A stretch of 64,000 bases of DNA from Ailanthus altissimus (GCA_946807835.1 OX327693.1:7271501-7335500), one strand, 5' to 3'; positions 44,214 through 56,330 are shown, counted from the stretch's first letter. Notes: a model not told the origin generated them from the letters alone. A program made the numbers and translations.

Positions 44214-46940
44214 TGTTAAAGTTGGTGCTTATGTGTCATTCTAATATTATATGAATATTAATTATTAATATTTATACAATATACATTTGATAATAATCGT
44301 TAATATTTTAATAAATGGTATTATGCTTGTTACGCTATAGATATTGTATGATTTGAAGAAATTCAGATATAGCCGAAAAGAGTTTAGACTAGGGTTAAAA
44401 GTTATCAAAACTGAGAGTTATAAATGTTAAGATTTAGCACTGTTAGGAGTTAGCAAATTATAATAATCAGTGAAATCTAAGGAGTTTGAGCCTTGTCTAT
44501 AATGGGACAAAGACCTGAAGGCATACTAGTAATGACATAGTTACATAGAGTTACAATAGATGCTAAGAAATGTCATTATGCAAGTATGTTCTCAAATACT
44601 ATATTACTGATCTATTTTCATCGGTGTGGATCTATCAATGAATCTCTTTTATATAAATTAGTGTATATTATATCTATATAGTACATATGGTTGTTCTTAA
44701 TTGATCATAAGTTTATCGAAAGCTCATATAAGCATACAGGTATTCAGTAAGGACTGAGCACTGAACAAACTCACAAGAACCCTAATAGACATCCTATGAA
44801 GTCTTTAATGGTGAGTCCTCTCGAGTTGAGTAGTATTCGTGGTCCTTTGACTTGAGCATTATGGTGGGCTTGTGAGTGATCCATCATACTTTGGTTCCAC
44901 GTATGTCATAGACCTTTCATAATTTGATCGCTACATGTCGCTAGGTATAATCCGATGCTTATGGAGTCTGGTGTGCGTAATTATAGGATTCGTTAGCTCA
45001 CATAGGTGAGTTGTATATCCTAATGCTTCAAGATTGTATTTTGAGAAAGTCTTGTAGCCACAAGCATAAACCCGAAAAAGGGTTTTTTGTAGGGTTAAAC
45101 AATATACGCAAACACCGGTTAAACAATATCGCAAAGGTGTTTGCGTATATTGTTTATCGAGATATAAATCTAAATATGGGTTCACGAATGAGCACGTGGA
45201 TATTTGATGGTGGTGATCTATGTCTTCACTCATCTAGGATATAGGTGACGGAAGGATTATACAAATATGTTATAACCTCAGCTTGTATGGCTTAATGTGC
45301 TAATTTGTAATATCTATGATGTATACGTAAAGCATTGATTACGAACTCATGCAACAATTTCATTTGACAAATTAGGCATGGACCTAGAGAGTCCCACAGT
45401 ATAAAGTGTACTCGTTGTGCACTGGGATAGCATACCTAGTTGAATAGTTTAATTTAGTAAATTTCAGTAAACCGAAATATTTTTTTCAGGTTTCCTCTAG
45501 ATGTGCATGTGTTAAGACTTAAGAGTTAAGTACATTAATTGGTTAACAATAGTTATTGACTAATGAGATAATGACACATGACACATTGTAGACCATTTAT
45601 TGTTTGACTTTGTAATTACCAAAATGACCTTACTTGTGAGACAAGTAAAGTCATTTATTTATTAAAAAATGTTAGAATAAATAAATATATTAATATTGTT
45701 ATTAATATTATTTTTGAGTCAAACAATTATTATAGTAATAAATCAATTACATATTTTATTTTATTAATGTGATTAATATAAAATAAAATATGCAGTAATG
45801 GCTTAAGAATAAATGTCATGCTTGGTGGGACATTGGCATTAACTTGCAAAAAGAGGAAAAATCAATAAACAAATGAAAGTTGTTTCATTTGTTTGGTATT
45901 CATTCGGCCATGACATTTGTAAAATTGTTTTACAAATAAAAGTTAACAAATATTTTTGACAAATTAGAAAAATATAGAAGCATGGATTAAGGTAATTGTT
46001 ACCATACAAGGTGGGTCCTTGTGTTGTTGACAATGTGAAGCAAAAATTGATAAAATGAAATGTGTTTCAATTTTGAAGATAGATGCTTCGGCCATCACAT
46101 TTCAACAATGAGACAAAATTTGTTTCATCTTATTTTGCCTCTTGCAACAAATGGTCAACAAAAGTTGTTTGATCTTTAATAATGTAGTAATTTTATATAA
46201 ACACATCTTAAATGTTTTAATGTGATTAATCAATTAAAAGGCATAAAAACATATTGCAAAAAGGCAAGTATTAGTTGCCATACCACGGAGGCCATTTTCA
46301 TCTTCAAAATTGGCTTTAAAATGAATTGGTTTTTCATTTCAAAATAGGTCTTGGTTCGGCCATGAGAGAGGGTGGAGAGAAAGAAAAAAATTTCAAGTGT
46401 TGAAATGAATATAATAGGAATATTTTGTCTTTCAAGTGTTAGAAGACTATTCATCTTCTTCTCCATTTCAAATGGTCACCCATAAATGAGTAAAATGAGC
46501 TTGTTTTATTTTGTTCAAGTGTTGAGCAAATTAAAACATTTCATTGCTTTGTTATATACAAAATAGTTAAAGTGTTTAATTATAATCCCAAACTTAAAGA
46601 GTTCAAGCTATGGTTAAGAGTTAATCACTATAGTGTTTAAGAGTTAAATACCATTGCTGGAAATTGAAGCTATTCTAGCAATCTAAGCCCACCTCAGTTG
46701 GATCCTAGAATTTTCAATGAGTGCACTTTGTGGTGGATTCCGGTTCAGTAATTTTCAAAAGGTTGACAGATGATTCTCAATCCTTAATTTCATTACAGTA
46801 ATGAAACTTAAATTTTAAATGTGTTTGTTGCACTAGGAAATAGAGATTTTCGGTTCCGCTGCGTTAATTTACATATAAGATACGTAAATGTTAGTGTAAT
46901 GAACACGCACTATATGCATGCGCCCTAAAAAGTTAGCACA
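44214..46940 (+). repeat. LTR family X, copy 2, inserted in Copia N gag
   Basis: Starts TGTTAAAGTTGGTGCTTATG and ends GTTAGCACA, 2727 bp, matching copy 3 (50880-52879) from end to end. It separates gag into 46941-47497 and 44213 onwards. The 5-bp flanks CTACT and CTTTC do not match, so the duplication was lost or a deletion occurred. No internal domain exists: a solo LTR by structure. Confidence 0.82.
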
Positions 46941-47497
46941 CTTTCACTTCTCACCATGATTTTCATTCTCAACCAAATTAGCATTAGAAACAAATTCTTT
47001 GCCTTTTTTATGTTCTCCCATTGGCAATTCTTTTCTTCTATTCTTATATGCACAATAGAATCTTTCAACTTCAAGTGTTTTCCTTTGTGCTTGTTGCTTT
47101 TCTTATATTCATTTCAAGAATCAGGTAACTTTTCAATCAAGCAATTGGCAACAAAAGCTTCAGGGAGAATAATTCTCTCATTTTTCAAATCGTTGATGAA
47201 AAGATAAAAATCATATATTTGTGATATTACTTCTTTTTCCTCGAACATTTTAAAGTCCAAAAACTTAACAATTACATACTTTTGGGTACCAGCATCTTCA
47301 ATCACATACCTTTTTTTCAATTGTGCCCAAATTTTATGTGTATCTTAACATATAGAATAGACAACATCCAATTCATTTGAATGTGTATGAAGAATTGTAT
47401 TACAGCATACTTTATTCGCTTTATTCCACTTTGAAAATTCCTCCTTATAGTTTTTAACATTGACATCCGAATGAGATTGTGTAAGATGCTCAGCCAT
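46941..47497 (-). pseudogene. Copia N gag N-terminal part
   Basis: Starts at ATG 47497-47495 (MAEHLTQSHSDVNVKNYKEE then FSKWNKANK), only 15 bases after the 5' LTR. After a stop, the frame continues IWAQLKKRYVIEDAGTQKYV, VKFLDFKMFEEKEVISQIYD and LPEAFVANCLIEKLPDS, a UBN2-type Copia gag. It is cut at 46941 by LTR X. Confidence 0.85.
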
Positions 47498-47512
47498 ACT
47501 TATCATATCTAC

Positions 47513-48314
47513 TGTTGTGCAAGATACAACAATTTGTGTGTCAAGGCATGCTAATGCATTATCCTTAAAACTATTTCTACCCCCCTACAATGATAATAAT
47601 TAAGGTGCCTTAGGGTTTAAATAGTAATATAATTTTTAGGATTAAATGACAATTAGAATTTGCAAAGGTACACACCAAATGCAAATTCCTTATACTACAA
47701 GTAATGACTTTGAGAGTAGTTGGTAAGTAGAGAAAATTTGAATTAAAGAAGAAGAAGAGTTGTTATATCATTCAAATGGGATGTGCCTGTAGTGTTTATA
47801 TATATGTCTCTTTAGATAAACACAACACCTCTTCAAAAGGTCACACCTATTAAAAATGGTAGATGACTCTTTCAAGAGTCACATCCCCAGTATTATGGCT
47901 CTCAACAACCGATGCCACGGGGCTCAAAGAAGTAAGAACCCAAATGCCCAACTGGGTGCTGTAGCGCCCTAGCCAATTTTGGCTTAGGTACCTTTTTTGT
48001 CTTCTTCATTTTGTTTCTCTTCTCAACTTTATTTTATTCACAAGACTTGAATACACTTTTAAGAACCTCTGAACTTTTTATTAACTTCTCGAATACAAAA
48101 TAACAAAGATACATGAGCCTTTTATAGCAAGAGTCTTTAACAAATCAATATATGTGGCTTATGATCCGTTAATTCAGCTAAATAGCTAACAACCTCTAAC
48201 TAACTTACAAACACACAAATTGGCAGGAAATACACAAGTACTTCTTAAGCTACTTCTAATTCTATTTCTTATGTTTACATTGATTTATTTAAAATACATT
48301 TAAAAATACCAACA
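47513..48314 (-). repeat. 5' LTR of Copia N
   Basis: 802 bp, aligning with the 3' LTR; the excess of about 170 bp is one extra block around 48030-48260. TATA-like ATATATATAAACAC on the minus strand lies at about 47797-47808, with a GC-rich block (47935-47990) upstream. The usual TGGTATCAGAGC primer site is not recognisable after it, which may reflect decay. Confidence 0.87.
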
Positions 48315-48319
48315 AATCC

Positions 48320-49183
48320 TTAAAGTGCTAATGAATTATTGATTATAAATATAATAAATTATTATAATATTAAAAAAAGATAAATATATCTAAATCCTTA
48401 AAATTTAATTTAAAAGATAGTTTCACCTCTTTATTTGCAAAAAATTATCTAAACAAATCTCTTTTGATAACAGTGACGGCGATAATAAAATTTTGATTTA
48501 TTATTAATACTAGTATATTAAATATTTTATAATCTATAAGATGATAATATTATTTCATCCAAATGAGTTTAGAAAAAAGTAAAAATTAATAAGAAAGATG
48601 AAATATTTTAATTTAAAAAAAAAATCTTTTAGGTAACTTAAAAAAAAAAAAAGATAAAACTATTTTTAAATCAAATTTTAAATTTCTATATATCTTTAAA
48701 AGGGCCTTTGAAATGTGAACATTTCAGGAAGTCCGGCTGTATATTCCCCGATCATTTAAACTCAGGACTTTTACGGTTAAATACCCTTCAATATGTTATT
48801 ATGAACATTTTTGCCCTTAAGAATTTGAAAATACCAATTTTTTATCTTTTCTTTGCTCCCTGTGGGAGAGAGTCTGAACTCAGAAGTCAAAAACTCCACT
48901 TTAAAAAAAGAAAAAGTGCAGTACAATCTCTTTACTATTAGATTATTACTGCAACTGCATTTTAATTGATGTTGTTAAATAGTTAAAAAATTTACAATAT
49001 TCTCAAATAAACCCTCATTTTATCTCTTTTATTTCAAGTTCATCTTTTTTTTAAATAAAAAAAATTTTACACTCATAATACCCATGTTGGCAAAAGACTT
49101 ATTGTTATTTTCAATGACTAAATTTTATTTATACCCAAATTTTACGCAATTTAAGATCTCTCTTTATATGAATAATTTTCTCA
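48320..49183. other. AT-rich non-coding stretch
   Basis: Poly-A/T-rich, with no recognisable gene. A short richer part (48700-48960) has an open stretch of 77 codons with no known motif; I do not call it a gene. Confidence 0.4.
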
Positions 49184-49770
49184 TCTTAAATTACTTTGTA
49201 ACTTCTACATCTAATTGCTTTTCATTTTCATCAACTAGCAACAACTTTCTTTTTCACCGTCTCTTTTTGACTTACTATTGTTTTATGTGGTAACAACTTG
49301 CCCTTTTTTTCCTTGCCAATTAAGAAACAGCTATTTACTTTGTTCAATAAAGCAAAAGTTCATTTCTTTCACATGAGGAATTTTTTTGTTTTCCATTTCT
49401 TTGCTTCAATGAATTGCAAACAATCATGACATTTGGCAGCACGTTTCTCCCTTTCGTTTACTTATTTTTTTCACAAACAACAATCAATGCATTTTTTCGC
49501 AATTTAGAAGAAATAATTTACAGCAACACTACTAACACATGCTTTTTCTACCTCAAAAGCACTATTCTTAAACATTTATTTTTTCAAAAAAAAAACATTT
49601 TCAAGGCAAAATCAAATGTACCCCTTAGAGAGATGATTCCAAATTTTTAATTATAGAAGTTACTGAGAAAACATACCTCGGAAGTGTTGAAGAGACTTGA
49701 TTATTCTATCACCATAGACACTCAAATCGAGCCATAACTAAACTTAATCTAGCGTCAAACCTTTGAAAAT
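49184..49770 (-). pseudogene. RNase T2-derived relic E (end of exon 2 plus intron 2)
   Basis: On the minus strand at about 49720-49676 the sequence AATAATCAAGTCTCTTCAAC ACTTCCGAG is followed by a GTATG donor. It matches the end of exon 2 of copy A (AATAATCAAAGTCTCTTCGA…CCAAG, GTAAT donor) in about 28 of 33 positions, including the splice junction. Coding sequence upstream is unrecognisable. The remaining 490 bases would be intron 2 and recur almost unchanged at 63414-64000. The similarity is short, so the call is tentative. Confidence 0.45.
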
Positions 49771-49772
49771 TA

Positions 49773-50025
49773 AATTTGTTACTTTAGTCCCTATATTTTT
49801 ATTAAATTATTTATGACATCTTATTATTTTAAAAGTTATCAGTTAAGTCTTTTAGGGATGAAAATGATCAGATTTTAAGGATGAAAATAATAGGAAAAAA
49901 GTATATTTTAAAAATAAAAATGATAGCGAAAATACATTTAAAAGCCGTAATTGATAAATTTTGAAAGATTAAGAATCAAATAAATAATTAAATAAAAATA
50001 TAAGAATTAAACTATCAATTTCCCG
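49773..50025. mobile_element. Fold-back MITE, family M, copy 2
   Basis: Left end 'TTGTTACTTTAGTCCCTATA' and the inverse of the right end 'AAGAATTAAACTATCAATTT' pair over about 70 bases. The middle shares 'AAAATGATAGCGAAAATACATTT' with copy 1. No coding capacity. It is inserted next to relic E. Confidence 0.7.
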
Positions 50026-50874
50026 AGAAATAAAAATGTTGTGTGAGGACTTGAAGTATTTTGATGAACTATGATACAGAGTGAGGAATTCATATTACAA
50101 TGAGGTTGAATTTAGAATCCCTGAGCTAGGAGTTGGTTTTGAAATCTGATCAACAATAATTAAGGTCACCTGTCATTGTGATAATAACTAAGAGGTCGGG
50201 AAGTTTGTTGGGAATTTGTTACTATGCATATTTATGAGGTTAGCAAGGTGCTTTTGCAATGTTTTATATTTTTAATGAAGTACTTTTATTTCATAGCACT
50301 TGTGTTATTAGTGATTTCCTTTATAGTGTTTTCTAAGAAAGTAGTTAATTCGGTAATAAATTATAAAAATGTTTTAGATTTTTTTTTTATTTTGTAGGGT
50401 ACTAATTAGCTATGTAATTGAAAAATATTTTTCCCATTAAATAATATAAATATATTTTCTCAACACTCAATTTATTTTTATAGTTTCAGGGTTAGGGGCA
50501 TGGGACCCTTGAGCACTAGTGGGGGTTTGAGTATTTGCAGTTGTACAAGATCAAGTTTCGATCTTACAGATTAGGTTCTATATGCCAATATTATTGAGGG
50601 GCCAAGCCCGTCTAATTTACGATGTTAACGAGATTTTAATGTCATGTCCCAAGTCTAAGGGCTCATTCTAGATTTTCAGTCTAGTTTCAAAGGGGCAAGA
50701 GGCCTCTAGATCTTAATGTTAGGTCTTAAACTTTAGCGTCGAGTTTCAAATCTAAAGGATTAATTGCTAGGTTCTCAAGCTTAGGTCAAGGTTTAAAGGA
50801 TAAAAAACCCCCCTTTAGTTCTAATTTAGGATCTGGGATCTAAGTTTAGGAGATCAAATTGAGATTCTAAAGAC
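50026..50874. other. Unassigned stretch
   Basis: No recognised domain. The part 50480-50860 is less AT-rich and full of diverged direct repeats of 'GTCTAAGG..T..' and 'TTAGGTC' words, perhaps decayed repetitive DNA. Confidence 0.35.
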
Positions 50875-50879
50875 TATAC

Positions 50880-52879
50880 TGTTAAGGTCGGTGCTTACGT
50901 ACCATCTCTGAATATACATATACTTATGTATTTATATAAGTGCACATTCCCATTAAATCGCTAATACCCATTAATATGGTACTATACAATGTAATGTTAT
51001 AGACATTGTAGATCTGAAGGAGTTCAGATCAGATCTAAACGAGCTTAGATAAGGGCTCATAGTTAGCCACGCTGAGAGATATAAATGCTAAATGTTAGCA
51101 CAGTTAAGGGTTAGCTGGTTATAATACTCAGCACATCCAAGAGTTGGAGCATTGTCTGTAATAGGACATAGACCCGGGAATATACTAGTAACTGCATAGT
51201 TACAAAAGTTGCAATCGGGTGACAGAAAATACTAGTTGCCCAAGTATGTTCTCAAATAATTGTCCTTGATCTATTTTTGTCGATGCAGATTTGTCGGTGA
51301 ATACTTTTAATATAGATCAGCATATGTCGTACCTATAGGGTAGAGATGATCGTTCCTAGCCGACTGTGAGCTTAGAGCTCGTATTGACATATGGGTATCC
51401 AGTTAGGAATGGATATGAGACAGACTCACGAGGGCCTCTGATAAATACCCTATATAAGCCGTCAACGAAGGATCCTCTCGAGTTGAGTAATATACGTGGT
51501 TCTTTGACCTGAGTACCACAGTAGGCTTGTAAGTGATCCACCATGCTTTGGTTCCACGTATGTCACAGACCTTTTATGGTGTGACCGTTGGGTGTCGCTA
51601 GGTATGGTCTAATGTTTATGGAGTCCGGTGTGTACAGATATGGGATCCGTCAGCTCGTATAGGAAGTTAGATATCCAGATGCTTCAAGACAGTATCTCAA
51701 AAAATCTTATGGCCACAAGTATTATCCCAGGAAAGAGTTCCGCCAAGGTAGAACAATATGGCAAAGGAGTTTGTGCATATTATTCAGTGAGATACAAGTC
51801 TGGAGATAAGATACGGATGTGCACTAGGGGATTTGACGATAATAATCTATATCCCCACACATCAAGGATATCATGACGGAATGACTATACGTATGCGTTG
51901 TAATCTCAACTTGAATGGTTCAACGCGCTGATTTGTATATCTGTGACGTGTGCGTAGGGTATTGCTCATGGACTGATGGAATAGTTTCATTTGACGAATC
52001 AGGCGTATGATCTAGGGAGTCCCACGATATAGAGTGTACTCGTTGTGCACTGGGGCAGCGTGCCAGATTAAATTATTTTATCCAGCAATACCACGGTAAT
52101 GCATGTGTGTCTGTATTTAAGTGTTAAATACAACAATTAGTTAATAATTATTATTTACTAATTGTATTATGACATGTAGCGTATTGTGGACCCTCAGTTG
52201 AGTTTACCCTCAAGTGTGGGATTTGGTAGGATAAAATGGTCATTTCTCACTTTGATTATTTAAGGGTTAAATAATCAAAATATTTCTCTTATTATATTAT
52301 TATTTATATTATATAATATATTATACTATTATTATATTATATATATATAAAGAGAAAGAGAGAGTGTGCATGTGTGTAATTTTGGCCATTTAGCCGAGAG
52401 AAGAGAAAAATAAATGGGGAAAAGAAGAAGAAGGAAGAGAAAAAAAATGACAATTAAGAAAAATGAAATTGCTTCATTTTTCTATGGTGCCATAGAAGCA
52501 ATTATGAATTGCTTTATTCTCTATTTCTTATCTTTTAGAGAAAAAGATAAAAACACACACCGATCATTTTAAAAATTAAAAGTTAATCCCATGCTGGATA
52601 TTAGGCTGTTGTTCTAGCTCACCAAGGCCACCGTGTTGGTGACTAGAACTGTCCGCGAGTTGGTCTTCATGTAGACTCCAAGAAAATACGTGTATAACGT
52701 TACACGTTAAGGTGAGTTCTCAACCATTCTAATATATTAATGTGATTAATATATTTATTTATTGTATTTATTGTATGTTTCACGCTTCCGCAATGCTTAA
52801 ATTCGTATATGATACGTATAATAAGTAATAGATACAATAACACATGCATACACCCCATACATATATTAGATCGCCAACA
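50880..52879 (+). repeat. Solo LTR, family X, copy 3
   Basis: Exactly 2000 bp from TGTTAAGGTCGGTGCTTACG to TAGATCGCCAACA with a perfect 5-bp duplication TATAC on both sides (50875-50879 and 52880-52884). A TATATATATATAAAGAG promoter lies at about 52340-52355, then the transcribed region. Solo LTRs arise by recombination between the two LTRs of a full element. Confidence 0.92.
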
Positions 52880-52884
52880 TATAC

Positions 52885-53548
52885 CCCCTTGGAACCCAGT
52901 CCAAAGTTTAGGAGGCAAAATTATTTTAAAAATAATTTGCTTATCATTGTAAACCTTACAATTAAAAAGGTATTACACATGCTTTATGAGAAATCATCTA
53001 TTACTTGCTTTTTTATATATGAAATTAGTTTGTTTTATTGTGTAAAAGAAGATAAGAGGAAAATATTTGATAAGAAAATTAGAAAGTAATGAAACAATTG
53101 GAAATGCGGGTGGAAATGAGGAGTGGCTTGTACATTAATTGAAGAATAAAATGAGTATTACGATTATTGGTTACTAGAGCATAAAAGGGTTTAATGGAAA
53201 ATTACAAAAAATAAAAGATTATGTAGATATTAAATATTTATTTGGTTGGGTTTCTTTATTAGCAAAAGGAGGTTTTTTTAATGCTTAAAGCTTTTTTTAA
53301 ATTTTATAAAAGTTTAAAATTATGCTTTTGGGGATTAAATGTTTTTTAATATTTATGTAATGTCACATAAACTCTAATAACATTTTCTTAATTCTCTTAT
53401 GCACCATTAATAAAAAAAAATACTATTTAACTAATATGCTTTTATCATTTTTTTTAAAGTCATTATATCTCGATATCTCTACAACCATCGTACCTTTACA
53501 AGACTTTCTACCAAAAAAAATTTATTTTATTCATTTATTTTTAGTTTT
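52885..53548. other. AT-rich non-coding stretch
   Basis: I see no gene, domain or structured repeat here. Confidence 0.5.
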
Positions 53549-54720
53549 TGTATTAGAGTTAGTGCTTGAGCATCAATCCATTTTTGTATATTAACAACAA
53601 TATCTATGCAAATACACATTTTTCATAACTTATTATTAATTATATGGTATTAATTTTGTTTTTTTTCATATATTATAGATTTAAAGGAGTTTAAATCAGA
53701 ACTAAAAATTAGTATTTTTAAATGATTAGAACCTTGTATGAATTAGGACGAAAACCCGAGAATATTTATTATAGTGGCATAGTTACAAAAAGTTACAAAT
53801 GGTGCTAAGAAATGTCACTATATAGTATATTCTCAAAAATGGTTCCTAGTCATAGATTTACTGACACGAGTCGATTGGTAAACTAGTAAGGTCGGTGTAT
53901 GTTTATATTTAAATTATCCAGACAGTTTAATCTTAGTAAACTGTGAGTTTAGTGAAAACTTATATAGGCATGCAGGTGTTAAGTAAGCACTTGACACTGA
54001 ACGAACTCACAAAAACGTCTAATAGATATTTTATAAAGTCATTAATAGATAGTTTTCTTAAGTGAGTAGTATTTATGGTCATTAGACTTGAGCATCACGA
54101 TGATCTTGTGAGTGATCTATTTTACTTAGATTCCACACATGTTAGAGGCCTTTCATAGTCTGACCTCTGGATATTGTTGGGTATGGTCCAATGATCATGA
54201 AGGTTGATGTGTATAGATATAGGATTTTTCAGCTCATATGGTTGGGTCGTATATTCTAATACTTCTAAATTCTATTTCAGAAAGTCTTTTAGCTAAAAGC
54301 ATAAGCCCTAGAAAGAGTTTATATAAGTTGAAACAATATCAAAAAAGAGTTTGTGAATATTTTTTATCAAAATATAAATCTGAAAATAAGTTCATAGATC
54401 GAGCGAATAAAGATTTGACGATATAGATCTATGTCTCTGCTCTTTTAGGATATAAGTGAAGGAATGATTATACAAATATGTATGACCTCAACTTATATAG
54501 TTCAACGCACTATGTTATATTGGCAGCGATATATAAGTAGGTAGAGTTCATGAACTTATGAAAATATTCCATATGACAAACGAGTCTGAACCTAAAGAGC
54601 CTTAGAATATGAAGTGTACTCGTTAAGCACTTCAGTAATGATTAGTCATGAGATGACTAATTTAGTACTTTTTTATTGACTTTTTTGCATGTTTAATTAC
54701 TAAGCAATGCATGGTATAAA
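53549..54720 (+). repeat. LTR family X, copy 4 (decayed, 3'-truncated)
   Basis: Starts TGTATTAGAGTTAGTGCTTG, matching the X start, and follows the other copies through ATAGTTACAAA, TGAGTGATCTAT, GAAAGAGTT…CAATATC and AGAGCC…GAAGTGTACTCGTTAAGCAC. It lacks the TATA/R/U5 part. It is the most diverged copy, and is followed directly by a minisatellite. Confidence 0.7.
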
Positions 54721-54740
54721 ATCAACACATAAAGCATTTA

Positions 54741-54992
54741 ACTAGGTGGCCTAAGTGCATTATAACACTTATAATACAAGAATGCTTAATGATTAAGCAA
54801 CATGCAACATTTGTCATACAAGTATGATGAATGGTTAAGCAATATGCAACACTTGTCATACAAACATGCTTAATGGTTAAGCAACATGTAACACTTATCA
54901 CACAAGCATGCTTAATAGTAAAGTAACATGCAATATTTGTCATATATAGAAGCTTAATGGTTAAGTAATATGATAACACTTATCACACATGC
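54741..54992. repeat. 42-bp minisatellite, five full units
   Basis: Units start at 54783, 54825, 54867, 54909 and 54951, an exact 42-base period; a weaker unit precedes at 54741. Each unit begins with an inverted repeat GCTTAATGGTTAAGC and continues AACATG.AACACTTGTCA. Because 42 is divisible by three, the minus strand reads as a 14-residue repeat, but there is no sign of a real protein. Confidence 0.9.
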
Positions 54993-55012
54993 ACGTATAA
55001 AAGTTAGGCATA

Positions 55013-56330
55013 TGATTGATGTTATACTAGTTAAGCGCAAGCACACACTATCGTATCAAGTAATATAGAATTTAAAGTCCAAGTATCGATCCCACAGGGA
55101 CTATGCAATCTAATTCTATAAATTAAGTACTAAAATTGTACATACTTAATTTTTATTCAGAAAATCACAATTTATAATTTAATTAACTAATCTAACTCTA
55201 TCAATTAAACTAAACAAAAGTAAATGGTAGAATTCACAAATAAAGATAATCTAGGATTTTGACTCGTCCTCTAGTATTTCATTAGATTTATTAACCTCTT
55301 AGTTAATCCCTTAATGCTAATTGTTGGCTTAGACATTAATCTCATCACAAGCCTCTGTCGATGGTCAAGTGACTATATTACACATTCTAAGAATCACCTA
55401 TATTTGTGGTAATCAAATCACAATGTAATTCATTAAGATCAAGTCTAAATTATACCATATATGCCACCTAAGTATATGTCTATCCTAGATGAAACTCATA
55501 GTTTTTACCCTATGATCATGCATCAAACTATCTTAGGCTAAACATATGAATTTCTACGTCGACTTCATCATGGTTCCTCAACCATTCAAAATATTGATTA
55601 GGTATAATGAAATCATTAAACATAAGATAGAATGAATCAATTGAATGTATTAAGTTCATAAACTAAAAATGAACACAATCCAAATTCATACTAAGTTCAC
55701 ATAATCTAACCCTAGATGAACAATTTAGCCCATCATAAAACAAATGTATCTAACTAATTCATAAATATTAGCAAGAACAAGAACATAATGATAAAGAAAG
55801 AGTAGAAAAACTAATCAAAGTGACTCTTTGATGTGCTTCTTGCTCAATCTTGACTTGAAGCTTGAATCTTAATCTTGGTTCTTCAATCTTTGGCTTTGAT
55901 CTTTGATTTTGTGTTGTGAATTCTTTCTCTAAGTTTTTGTCTCTTTTCTTTTTTCTCCTCTACTCTTTTTAATTAGGGTTTTTGGCATTCTATTTATAGG
56001 TTTATGTCATCAAATTAGGGTTAAACATCAAATACAAGTCATGTTAGGATTACTATTTATGAGTACTGTAGCAGAATATTGTTTACACGCTACTGTTCAT
56101 TGTATTGTTTGGATGCTGTGACGCTGGATACTGCAACAGTACTGTGGTAAATACTATAGCAATTTGATGTTTTTAGTTTATTTTCATTAGCATTTCGACC
56201 TTATTTACTCCATTGACTCCAAACCTACAAAAATAATAATAAAATACATCAAAAGCCAAATAATCTTAATTTCTACGAACAAATATTAAGTTTAAAAGAT
56301 AAAAATATTTGACTTAATTAACCCCTATCA
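55013..56330 (-). repeat. Solo LTR, family Y, copy 2
   Basis: 1318 bp, opening TGATAGGGGTTAATTAAGTC on the minus strand and ending in the GTCCCTGTGGGATCGATACT … TACGATAGTGTGTGCTTGCG Gypsy signature and ATCAATCA. A perfect 5-bp duplication GCATA flanks it (55008-55012 and 56331-56335). It has a CCTATAAATAGAATG promoter (about 55990-56003). The block upstream of it (56045-56165) is rich in ACTGTAGCA/TACTGT words. Confidence 0.88.

Larger units (their letters stand above)
35725..48314 (-). mobile_element. Copia element N, complete but disrupted by nested LTRs
   Basis: Both ends are defined: TG at 35725, CA at 48314, and a perfect 5-bp target duplication AATCC (35720-35724 and 48315-48319). On the minus strand the order is 5' LTR, gag, protease, integrase, RT, RNase H, 3' LTR, the Copia order. 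Two later insertions (37665-41744 and 44214-46940) and many stops disable it. Confidence 0.92.

Noticed and set aside
49414..49650. 78-codon frame conserved at 63644-63880
   Set aside because: Conserved only because the whole 590-bp segment is a recent duplicate; it lies in probable intron DNA on the opposite strand and has no known motif.
54722..54979. 85-codon frame with a 14-residue repeat
   Set aside because: A by-product of the 42-bp minisatellite whose period is divisible by three.
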